DNA from: Cytophagaceae bacterium
Lineage (GTDB): Bacteria > Bacteroidota > Bacteroidia > Cytophagales > Spirosomataceae
Direction: 5' to 3'
DNA length: 14,208 nt
Assembly (NCBI GenBank): GCA_947471105.1
Contig: CANIYB010000027.1
Span: 1 to 14,208, forward strand
How positions within the stretch are numbered: position 1 is the first letter of the stretch; every line of letters begins with the position of its first letter. The notes below the pieces were generated by a model that saw nothing but the letters and a program-made list of their open reading frames with translations, was not told the origin of the DNA and ran no database searches. The position numbers and the translations under genes are program-made. Shown here one piece after another: positions 1-6,642 of the stretch.

Positions 1-275
1 ATGTGTTTGTCCGCATTTAATGCAGCTAATGCATATTCATAATGGGAGTAAATGGGCGTGTTAACTACGACCAAATCGATCGTGGGATCTGCTAAAATTT
101 CGTCAATACTTGCGTAGGATTTAACCCCAGGATAATCCTTTTCAATATTTTTGTTGCTTCTTTCCCAGGCACCTGCTAGAGAAAATCCGGGATGTAAATC
201 AATGAAAGGGGCATGGAATACACGTCCAGACATCCCGTAGGATAGTAATGCTGATTTGATAATTGGGTTTGACAT
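1..275 (-). CDS. Gfo/Idh/MocA-family oxidoreductase, N-terminal part (partial)
   Basis: This is the first 91 residues of a protein whose remainder lies beyond the left edge. It begins MSNPIIKSALLSYGMSGRVF and continues with HAPFI, then a short Rossmann-type pattern: beta strand, glycine turn (SYGMSG, residues 12-17), helix, then DLVVVNTPIYSHYEYALAAL (about 67-86). The VNTP plus YSH(Y/F)EYA segment is the usual second nucleotide-binding strand and helix of Gfo/Idh/MocA oxidoreductases, which oxidise or reduce sugars and related polyols with NAD(P). No signal peptide is visible, so it is probably cytoplasmic. The start at 275 is the first ATG of the open frame and lies about 47 bases beyond the hairpin that ends the neighbouring carboxylesterase gene. 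It is therefore probably a separate transcript. A TATAATTG box at 313-306 on the minus strand is a possible -10/-7 element, but no matching upstream box is clear. Substrate cannot be told from this fragment. Confidence 0.85.
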   Translation of the reverse strand, partial: MSNPIIKSALLSYGMSGRVFHAPFIDLHPGFSLAGAWERSNKNIEKDYPGVKSYASIDEILADPTIDLVVVNTPIYSHYEYALAALNADKH

Positions 276-322
276 ATTGAATTAAAATGATCTGGTAAAA
301 ATAATCAATTATAGACATGAAA

Positions 323-347
323 AAAGGCCGTTTAAAAAACGGCCTTT
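323..347 (-). terminator. Intrinsic terminator of the carboxylesterase gene
   Basis: Perfect 11-bp inverted repeat AAAGGCCGTTT (323-333) / AAACGGCCTTT (337-347) with a 3-base loop. Read on the minus strand the stem runs into a U-rich tail (TTTTTTCATG, complement of 316-325). It lies about 20 bases past the carboxylesterase stop codon. An A-rich/U-rich closed GC stem of this kind is a classical rho-independent terminator. It also separates this gene from the oxidoreductase further left. Confidence 0.85.
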
Positions 348-368
348 AATTTTATTTAGATTGGAAAA

Positions 369-2012
369 TTATTTTTTAAAAATAATCGAATCTAATAATT
401 CATAACGCGCATCTTTTGTCCCTTTGACTGCGCGAGGGTTAGCATCTAAAATCATGTAATCTGGTTGGGCTTCCTGGCCTGAAGCAGGCCAATTAACTAA
501 TTTGCCTCCGTTAGGATTTCCAGTTTTGATGAAATTGGCTAAATAATCTTGCATGTCTTTTGAGGTTTTATGATCATCAGCCGTCCAGCCATAGGTTAAA
601 TTGGTCGATAAATTACCCATGAAATACTCAATATCTGCTGAGTGAACGGCGCCTTTGGGTGCTGCTTGTTTAGGGGCATTGGGATCAGCTTTCACCACTC
701 CACCCGCAAGAGCTGCTTGGACACCTTTTACGATCATTTCAGGTCTAGGCTTTGCGAAATAATACCGATAAACCGGATTTTGGCTGTTTTTACGGTGCAT
801 ATCAAACCATTTCCAAGTAGAAAAACCGATGAATCGGTCACCTGCTAAATCAGTGGCGGATTGTTCTGCTTCTTCAGCCGACTTACCCGGATAAAGAGCT
901 AAAATCTTGTCAGCATTTTCTTTGTACAAGTCTTTCACTGCCGCGGCATAATTTTCTGTAGTAATGGGCTGCCCTTTTGTTAAAGACTTGTAATTCATCT
1001 CCTCTGAATTCCAACCCAATAGCAAAGGAACCATCGCCTGCTCTTTGTTGGCAAATATCTCAGGCAACGTTTTTGAAATAAAATATCCATCGATGCACGC
1101 TGAAAAACGTGGCATTCCAGGCTCTAACATTTTTTGGTATAAATCTAAGGTTGGGATATCCCTTAATTCTTTCAATGATTTAGCACCTGCTTTTTCGCCA
1201 AAAGTAACGCCTACTTTTTCGGCATCACCTAAGGTTACAGGTCCTAAGCCTGAACCGATCCAGGCTCCACTTTCGCCTACCGCGCCATGAATTAAGTTTT
1301 TAGAAAGGGGAGAGGCCATTTGGGCACTTACCGACATAGACCCTGCTGATTCACCGGCGATGGTCACACGGTTTGGATCACCTCCGAAATTTTCAATATT
1401 CTCTTTAACCCATTTCAATGAGGCATATTGATCTAATAAACCTTGATTTCCACTGGCCTTATGTGGCGATTCTTTCGTTAACTCAGGATGAGAAAAGAAA
1501 CCTAATAAGCCCAAACGGTAATTGACCGTGACGGTAACAATTCCTTTTTGAGCGATTACTTCTCCGTCATATCTTGGCTCTGAACCATCACCGGCCATAA
1601 AACCACCTCCATAAAAATAAACTAATACGGGTAATTTGGCAGTCGATTTTGGATTAGGTGACCAAATGTTTAGGTATAAGCAATCCTCGCTCATTCCATT
1701 GCTTCGAAAACCCATATCGCCAAATAAGGGAGCTTGGATGGCTTTTGGGCCAAATTTCTTAGCTTGTAACACACCACTCCAAGGTTTTGGATCCATTGGC
1801 TCTCTCCATCTTAAGGCTCCTACAGGAGGTAGCGCAAAAGGAACACCTTTAAAACTGGCAATTTTTGTTCTTGTATCGTAGGTTCCTTCTAAGGTTCCAT
1901 ACTTAGTTTTTACTTGGGTGGTTAATCCGTATGGATTTGCAATTTCTTGTGCATTCATAACGAAAGTTAAAAAGCTCATCAGAACGATGAAAAAAGTAGA
2001 TTTTGACTTCAT
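369..2012 (-). CDS. Secreted type B carboxylesterase (alpha/beta hydrolase)
   Basis: 547 residues. A signal peptide covers about residues 1-22 (hydrophobic core FFIVLMSFLTFVM, ending NAQ), so the enzyme is exported, probably to the periplasm. The rest is a full-length COesterase-family alpha/beta hydrolase, a group that hydrolyses carboxylic esters. Diagnostic motifs are SEDCLYLNIWSP (108-119, second type B signature), the oxyanion-hole glycines GGG (135-137), and GESAGS (220-225) with the nucleophile Ser222. Glu338 in GWNSEE and His457 in GAVHSADIEYF fit as the rest of the triad. Length is normal for bacterial members. The ATG at 2012 is chosen because it gives a complete signal peptide. A hairpin at 2048-2090 separates it from the upstream isomerase gene and a terminator follows it, so it may be transcribed alone. 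The physiological ester is unknown; acyl- or aryl-ester side groups of plant or algal polymers are possible (inference). Confidence 0.93.
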   Translation of the reverse strand: MKSKSTFFIVLMSFLTFVMNAQEIANPYGLTTQVKTKYGTLEGTYDTRTKIASFKGVPFALPPVGALRWREPMDPKPWSGVLQAKKFGPKAIQAPLFGDMGFRSNGMSEDCLYLNIWSPNPKSTAKLPVLVYFYGGGFMAGDGSEPRYDGEVIAQKGIVTVTVNYRLGLLGFFSHPELTKESPHKASGNQGLLDQYASLKWVKENIENFGGDPNRVTIAGESAGSMSVSAQMASPLSKNLIHGAVGESGAWIGSGLGPVTLGDAEKVGVTFGEKAGAKSLKELRDIPTLDLYQKMLEPGMPRFSACIDGYFISKTLPEIFANKEQAMVPLLLGWNSEEMNYKSLTKGQPITTENYAAAVKDLYKENADKILALYPGKSAEEAEQSATDLAGDRFIGFSTWKWFDMHRKNSQNPVYRYYFAKPRPEMIVKGVQAALAGGVVKADPNAPKQAAPKGAVHSADIEYFMGNLSTNLTYGWTADDHKTSKDMQDYLANFIKTGNPNGGKLVNWPASGQEAQPDYMILDANPRAVKGTKDARYELLDSIIFKK

Positions 2013-2047
2013 GGTTTAACGTTTTGTTGTATTTTTTGGCTTACATA

Positions 2048-2090
2048 AAATCGCGTTGTTAATCAAGATTGGAGATTAACAACGCGATTT
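2048..2090 (-). terminator. Strong 17-bp hairpin after the isomerase gene, probable terminator
   Basis: Perfect inverted repeat: AAATCGCGTTGTTAATC at 2048-2064 and its exact complement at 2074-2090, with a 9-base loop (AAGATTGGA on the plus strand). It starts 18 bases past the isomerase stop codon and ends 36 bases before the carboxylesterase start. On the minus strand the stem ends in ATTTT and then ATG, so the U-run is short (four bases, three of them within the stem). That makes it a probable but not textbook intrinsic terminator; it could also be a read-through attenuator or an mRNA 3'-end stabiliser. Confidence 0.65.
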
Positions 2091-2107
2091 ACATGGAGAT
2101 TTTTAAT

Positions 2108-3118
2108 TTATGAAAGGATCGCTTTCGCGTATTCCACACATTTTTTGGTCTCTTGGACTGCATCAGAACCAGCAGGAATATCATATTCTAACTCGATCGA
2201 AGCAGGGAATTTATATTTTTTAGATTTCAATAATCCTAGAATATCTTTCAATGGCGTATTTCCTTGGCCCCAAACCACATTTTGACCTCCATTTTCTTTA
2301 TTCTTGCGGTCTTTAATGTGCATGCTTGTGATGCGGTCATGTTTTGCTTCGATTAAGGCTAATAAAGTAGCTGTCGTATTTGGACCACCTGCAGCAATAT
2401 AATGTCCGCAATCTAGGTTCAAGGAATTATAAGGTGATTGCGCTAAAGCTGCATCCCAAGCGGTATCTGTTGCCTGTAAGTGCGCATGATATCCAATGTA
2501 TACTTTGTGCTTGGATGCTAAATCGCCTAATCTTTGAGATTGTTTCAGGTCTGTTGGTAATTCAATAGTAACTGAATTTGCTCCTAAAGCTTTCGCAGCT
2601 TTTAACGCGTATTCAACCTCTCCATCGGTATTATTTGGACCTAAAGCATTTGGCTTAAATGCATAGATTGAAATACCAGCATTGTTGAACATTTTTCTTA
2701 CTTCAACAAACTTATCCATCGAAACACTTGCACGCCAATCAGCAACATCTTTATTGAATTTTGCCATCGCTGCTCTTTGCTCATCAGTCATCTGCGGACG
2801 TGGCTGACCGGGAACGTAATTCGGTCTTGCCATGGTACTTTTTGGTTTGCCCGCATATTCTTCTACGGCATCTCCCATTAATTCAATCGCACTAATGTTA
2901 CATTCTACACAGTATTTAATTAAATCATCAACACTACCTGGCATGCTGCGGAATGAATACGTGATGGCTCCAATTTGAACACCTCCAAATTTAGAATTAG
3001 GCTTTCCTGCAAATAATGTGTTTGAAACAGCTGCTTGGCTTGCCCATAAAACTCCTAAAGAAGCTAATGACCCGTTGATCAAAAATTGACGACGAGATTG
3101 ATTGTTTTGATTTGACAT
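2108..3118 (-). CDS. Tat-exported xylose-isomerase-like TIM-barrel protein (sugar isomerase/epimerase/lyase family)
   Basis: 336 residues from the ATG at 3118. The frame stays open upstream to another ATG at 3157, but those 13 extra residues (MWYIKIYIKTYFN) would put a hydrophobic stretch ahead of a clear Tat signal, so the internal start is preferred. The Tat signal is SRRQFL (8-13) followed by a mildly hydrophobic segment (NGSLASLGVLWASQAA). The mature part is an AP-endonuclease-2/xylose-isomerase-like TIM barrel. Probable metal-site and active-site motifs are VTIEL (Glu186), YHAH (210-213), LDCGHY (235-240), MHIKDR (266-271) and IELEYD (308-313). A Pro-rich insert lies around residues 88-135. 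Database names such as 'sugar phosphate isomerase/epimerase' are unlikely to be literally right for an exported enzyme. Related periplasmic Bacteroidota proteins act on oxidised (keto) sugars or glycosides. The true substrate is unknown. A TATCATTG box about 50 bases upstream of the start could be a -7 element, but no clear -33 box goes with it. Confidence 0.88.
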   Translation of the reverse strand: MSNQNNQSRRQFLINGSLASLGVLWASQAAVSNTLFAGKPNSKFGGVQIGAITYSFRSMPGSVDDLIKYCVECNISAIELMGDAVEEYAGKPKSTMARPNYVPGQPRPQMTDEQRAAMAKFNKDVADWRASVSMDKFVEVRKMFNNAGISIYAFKPNALGPNNTDGEVEYALKAAKALGANSVTIELPTDLKQSQRLGDLASKHKVYIGYHAHLQATDTAWDAALAQSPYNSLNLDCGHYIAAGGPNTTATLLALIEAKHDRITSMHIKDRKNKENGGQNVVWGQGNTPLKDILGLLKSKKYKFPASIELEYDIPAGSDAVQETKKCVEYAKAILS

Positions 3119-3213
3119 ATTGAAATAGGTTTTAATGTAAATTTTAATGTACCACAATGATATAATAATTTTTGAGAATTGTTACCCTTTAAGGTAATTT
3201 TTGCGACGAAATT

Positions 3214-4737
3214 TTAATTTCCTACTATATCAATTATTGCTTTTGGAGCATAGGAATTAATGGCCGTCAATTTTAATTTATCTCCTTGCACTTGATACGT
3301 AATTTTCCAATGATGAGGGCTTTCAATATATCTGATGGTCATTTCTATCGTATTTTCATCTTTCCAAACATAATTTCCAGCCACTTTAAAGGGAGCAAAA
3401 GTTTCTAAATGAGCAGGCACAGATCGTAGCGAATAGGGTCCTATCATTCGATTTTCACTCAATTCCCATTTATTTAATCCTAAAGGTATTTGATGTGTTT
3501 TTTGGTCTTTGGTACCAATTTCCGCAACGAAGCCTTTTTCCGTTTTATTTATTTTAAATGAGGTAAATTCTAAGGGGTTCTTTTCCAGCATAAACTTTTT
3601 ACCAAGGAGGCTTTCGTTTCCAATCAACTCTTTAGCTGGGGTCGGATCAAGCTTCCTGGTTTTCAAAAAACGGTTGAGAGACTGGTAGGCAGCTTGATTA
3701 GCAGGAATTTTAGTTGGACCCAAAGCAGGGAGTAAATGCTGCCAAATCATATTTAAATCATCTTGTAAATCCATGGATTCAGAGGTAATAACCACGACGG
3801 CATCCTGCTCAGGCATCATGACGATATATTGACCATAGGCTCCATCGGCTCTGAATGCACCATTTCGGCAACGCCAAAACTGATACCCGTATCCTTGAAT
3901 CCAATCCGATGAGTCTTTTTTGGCTTGGCTTGCTTCCGGATTTTGATCAATGTGTTTTTGAGTAGCTTCTTTCACCCAAGCATTTGAGATGATTTGTTTT
4001 CCATTGTATTTCCCTCCATTCAAATAAGTAAGCCCTAATTTAGCCATATCCTCCGTTTTGACACGGATTCCCCAGCCGCCTGTATTGATGCCTTTTGAAT
4101 CATATTCCCAATCGACACCTGAAATGCCCAATGGTTTAAATAATCGAGGTTCTAAATAATTGATCAAAGATTGTCCCGTTACCTTTTGGACAATCGCTGA
4201 TAGCATGTAGGTGGCCAATGTATTATACAAAAATTTTGTTCCGGGAGCATATTCGATGGGGGTTTTTAAAAACCCGCGAATCCAATCCGGTTGCATGACA
4301 ATCACACTGCGCAGGGGTTCTGTTTTATGTCCCACCGACATGGTCAATAAATCCTTAATGGTCAGGTCTTTAAGAAAATTATTGGAGGATAAATCGGCGT
4401 ATTCAGGAAAAAACGAAAGTACTTTGTCGGTCACTTTTAGTTTGTTTTCGCTGACCGCAAAGCCTACGGCTGTGGAAGTCCAACTTTTACTTACGGAATA
4501 CATGGAATGTTTTAATTCGGGTGCATATGGGCTCCACCACGCTTCAGAGATCACTTTTCCGTGACGTAAAATCATGACGGAATGTAGTTCGTGCTTCTCT
4601 TTTTTATAGGATTCGATGAATTTTTGTATGGCTGATGATGAAACTCCTTCTGCCTCTGGCGTACTTCTTGGGATTGATTGACACCAAGAAGTAAAACTGA
4701 CTAAAAAGAGGACTAGTAGGTAGGATAGTTTTTTCAT
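3214..4737 (-). CDS. Exported serine hydrolase, beta-lactamase/class C penicillin-binding fold
   Basis: 507 residues. An N-terminal signal sequence (KK then LSYLLVLFLVSFTSW) ends near CQS at 19-21. The Cys does not sit in a good lipobox, so ordinary cleavage is more likely than lipidation. Residues about 30-330 are a PF00144-type beta-lactamase-related domain. The nucleophile motif SVSK gives Ser81 and Lys84. The second motif appears as PGTKFLYNT with Tyr171. The KTG-equivalent strand lies in RADGAYGQ (296-303) after GYGYQFW. YNT in place of YSN, and the GYGYQFWR pattern, are typical of the branch that includes esterases and 6-aminohexanoate-dimer hydrolase-like enzymes, rather than true beta-lactamases. 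Residues about 340-507 form an extra, probably beta-rich C-terminal domain that I cannot name. Likely role: hydrolysis of a small ester, amide or peptide in the periplasm. It is the first gene of the leftward group, divergent from the transporter operon across an 88-base gap. Confidence 0.9.
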   Translation of the reverse strand: MKKLSYLLVLFLVSFTSWCQSIPRSTPEAEGVSSSAIQKFIESYKKEKHELHSVMILRHGKVISEAWWSPYAPELKHSMYSVSKSWTSTAVGFAVSENKLKVTDKVLSFFPEYADLSSNNFLKDLTIKDLLTMSVGHKTEPLRSVIVMQPDWIRGFLKTPIEYAPGTKFLYNTLATYMLSAIVQKVTGQSLINYLEPRLFKPLGISGVDWEYDSKGINTGGWGIRVKTEDMAKLGLTYLNGGKYNGKQIISNAWVKEATQKHIDQNPEASQAKKDSSDWIQGYGYQFWRCRNGAFRADGAYGQYIVMMPEQDAVVVITSESMDLQDDLNMIWQHLLPALGPTKIPANQAAYQSLNRFLKTRKLDPTPAKELIGNESLLGKKFMLEKNPLEFTSFKINKTEKGFVAEIGTKDQKTHQIPLGLNKWELSENRMIGPYSLRSVPAHLETFAPFKVAGNYVWKDENTIEMTIRYIESPHHWKITYQVQGDKLKLTAINSYAPKAIIDIVGN

Positions 4738-4793
4738 AATTAAGATTAATTTTTTCTAAAAATAATGAAATATTGCTTAATTTGTCATCATAA

Positions 4794-4806
4794 GTGATTT
4801 TATCAC
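4794..4806. promoter_or_regulatory. Possible operator palindrome in the divergent intergenic region
   Basis: GTGAT-TTT-ATCAC is a perfect 5-bp-arm palindrome centred at 4800. It lies 20 bases before the transporter start codon and about 57 bases from the serine-hydrolase start codon on the other strand. It resembles half-sites used by Crp/Fnr-type regulators, but the spacing is one base shorter than the standard sites. No clear promoter boxes are visible on either strand of this 88-base gap, so assignment is tentative. Confidence 0.3.
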
Positions 4807-4825
4807 GAGAAACCTAGCTTACACA

Positions 4826-6406
4826 ATGAATTCGAAATTATCCTCCGAACAGGTCGACAAGAAAAAACTTCGCAAAGTTATCGCCGCCTCATCCGTCGGG
4901 ACCCTTATTGAATGGTACGATTTTTATATTTTTGGTAGTTTATCCGTCGTGATAGCCACTAAATTTTTTCCTTCTGATAATCCCACCGCCGCATTTTTAT
5001 CCACCTTGGCCACTTTCGCGGCAGGTTTTGTGGTCCGCCCTTTTGGTGCTTTATTTTTTGGTCGTTTAGGGGATTTGATTGGCCGTAAATATACCTTCAT
5101 GGTTACTTTGTTGATCATGGGCTTCTCGACTTTCGCGATTGGTTTAATTCCGGGTTATGAGACCATCGGTTTTCTAGCGCCTCTGCTTGTTTTAATTTTG
5201 AGATTGTTACAAGGCTTGGCCTTAGGGGGTGAATATGGGGGAGCGGCAACGTATGTGGCCGAACATTCAGAGCCGGGAAAAAGAGGGTATCGAACCGCTT
5301 GGATTCAAACTACTGCTTCTTTAGGCTTATTCATTTCTTTATTGGTCATTCTGGCTACTAAAAAGTCGATGAGCGCGGAAGCCTTCGCGAATTTCGGTTG
5401 GCGTATCCCATTCCTCATATCCATCGTCATGGTGGGTATTTCTTATTTCATTCGTAAAAACATGGACGAGTCACCTATGTTTGAAAAGGCAAAAGAAGAA
5501 GGGAAAATTGTGGCAAACCCACTAAAAGAATCTTTTGGTAAAAAATTGAATTTCAAATTTGTGTTATTGGCCTTATTTGGAGCAACGATGGGCCAAGGAG
5601 TGGTTTGGTACACGGGTCAGTTTTATGCCCTTTCTTTTCTTCAAAAAGTAGCCAATATCGAATTTGAGCAAAGCAATTACATCATTGCTGCTTCTTTGGC
5701 TGGGGGCACAGGATTTTTCATCTTTTTTGGTTGGCTCTCAGATAAAATTGGCCGCAAATCAGTCATGTTGACCGGCATGTTATTAGCCATTTGTACTTAC
5801 CGACCTATTTATCAGGCTATGTATGAGGCAGCAGATGTGTCCCTAAAAACAGAAGTGGCAGGTTCAAAGGTGATTAATACAGACTATGCCATGATACCGA
5901 ATAGTGTTGATTTAAAGAAGACGGTGAAGACGGAATTATCGTATACTGATGGTTCAAAATTGACTTTAGAGCAATCTTCTTTGACCACCATGTTTCCAGG
6001 AAGAAACCCTAAAAAGCCTGAAATAAAAAGAATCGTACATGTGGGTTCATCCAGTTTTTGGTTTTTAATTTTGTTAGTATTTATCCAAGTGTTGTACGTA
6101 ACCATGGTGTATGGGCCGATTGCCGCATTTCTTGTTGAGATGTTTCCAACGGCAATTCGCTATACCTCCATGTCTTTGCCTTACCACATTGGAAATGGTA
6201 TTTTTGGAGGATTGCTTCCTGCGGTGGCGACCTATTTAGCCGCTAAAGCAAGCACGGCCAATGAAGTGGCCGTCGCCGCTGGCCAGGCAATTCCTTATGA
6301 TAAACCTTATTTAGAGGGTTTATGGTATCCTATTATAATCGGCGGGGTTTGCTTTGTGATAGGACTTTTGTATGTCAATGGAAAAGATAAAGAAATTAAC
6401 GATTAA
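4826..6406 (+). CDS. MHS-family (metabolite:H+ symporter) MFS transporter with large extracytoplasmic insertion
   Basis: 526 residues, inner-membrane, 12 predicted helices. MHS hallmarks are GTLIEWYDFYIFG in TM1 (25-37), RPFGALFFGRLGDLIGRKYT (71-90, MFS motif A in loop 2-3), LRLLQGLALGGEYGGA (125-140, TM4), and GWRIPF at TM6. The half-repeat motif A copy is GWLSDKIGRKSV (302-313). This family (ProP, KgtP, ShiA, citrate carriers) imports small organic solutes, often carboxylates, with protons. Between TM9 and TM10, about residues 331-408 form a polar segment rich in Lys, Thr and Ser, predicted to lie outside the membrane, where typical MHS members have a short loop. A second loop of about 25 residues precedes TM12. 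The stop codon overlaps the next start (TAATG), and the third gene is acs. A carboxylate such as acetate or a related short-chain acid is therefore the most likely substrate (inference from context). Confidence 0.92.
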   Translation: MNSKLSSEQVDKKKLRKVIAASSVGTLIEWYDFYIFGSLSVVIATKFFPSDNPTAAFLSTLATFAAGFVVRPFGALFFGRLGDLIGRKYTFMVTLLIMGFSTFAIGLIPGYETIGFLAPLLVLILRLLQGLALGGEYGGAATYVAEHSEPGKRGYRTAWIQTTASLGLFISLLVILATKKSMSAEAFANFGWRIPFLISIVMVGISYFIRKNMDESPMFEKAKEEGKIVANPLKESFGKKLNFKFVLLALFGATMGQGVVWYTGQFYALSFLQKVANIEFEQSNYIIAASLAGGTGFFIFFGWLSDKIGRKSVMLTGMLLAICTYRPIYQAMYEAADVSLKTEVAGSKVINTDYAMIPNSVDLKKTVKTELSYTDGSKLTLEQSSLTTMFPGRNPKKPEIKRIVHVGSSSFWFLILLVFIQVLYVTMVYGPIAAFLVEMFPTAIRYTSMSLPYHIGNGIFGGLLPAVATYLAAKASTANEVAVAAGQAIPYDKPYLEGLWYPIIIGGVCFVIGLLYVNGKDKEIND

Positions 6407-6633
6407 TGATGAATGCACTTAGACAGATTTTTGGAATAGTTTGGATCTTGCTTGGCTTAGCCGCAGGATACTTTTTGGTCTTTGAACAATCCTTAAAATT
6501 GTTTGAAAAGGGAGGAATGGACAACATTGTTCCTGCCATCATTTATACGTTTATTTTAGCGCCTTTGCTGACCGGGGGAATGTGTGTCTTTGGGGTTTAT
6601 GCCTTACAGAATGAGTACAAAAGTATTGATTAA
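6406..6633 (+). CDS. Small two-helix membrane protein, putative transporter accessory subunit
   Basis: 75 residues. The start ATG shares its A with the transporter stop codon (TAATG), and a second ATG follows immediately (MMNALRQ), so the exact first residue is uncertain by one codon. Two hydrophobic helices are evident: about 8-26 (FGIVWILLGLAAGYFLVF) and 41-66 (IVPAIIYTFILAPLLTGGMC and onward). They are joined by a short charged stretch (KLFEKGGMD) and followed by a polar tail (QNEYKSID). No enzymatic motif is present. It probably belongs to a small uncharacterised Bacteroidota family, but I cannot confirm a family name. Position between a transporter and acs recalls YjcH, the small two-helix protein between acs and actP in enterobacteria, although sequence similarity is not evident. 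Overlapping stop and start codons imply coupled translation and fixed stoichiometry with the transporter (inference). Confidence 0.85.
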   Translation: MMNALRQIFGIVWILLGLAAGYFLVFEQSLKLFEKGGMDNIVPAIIYTFILAPLLTGGMCVFGVYALQNEYKSID

Positions 6634-6642
6634 ATAGCCTTA

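Noticed and set aside
3119..3157. Longer 349-residue version of the TIM-barrel protein starting at 3157
   Set aside because: The extra residues would place a Lys/Tyr/Ile-rich stretch ahead of the Tat signal; Tat signals normally begin close to the RR motif.
3182..3197. Small inverted repeat TTACC...GGTAA between the serine hydrolase and TIM-barrel genes
   Set aside because: Only 5 bp of pairing in AT-rich DNA; too weak to call a terminator or operator.
4211..4564. 117-codon plus-strand open frame inside the serine hydrolase gene
   Set aside because: It is antisense to a clear full-length hydrolase with catalytic motifs; the translation has no recognisable domain and no start-region support.
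3214..4737. True beta-lactamase resistance gene
   Set aside because: SxxK is present, but the YNT second motif, the GYGYQFW region and the long C-terminal domain place it with the broader serine hydrolases; resistance is not supported.
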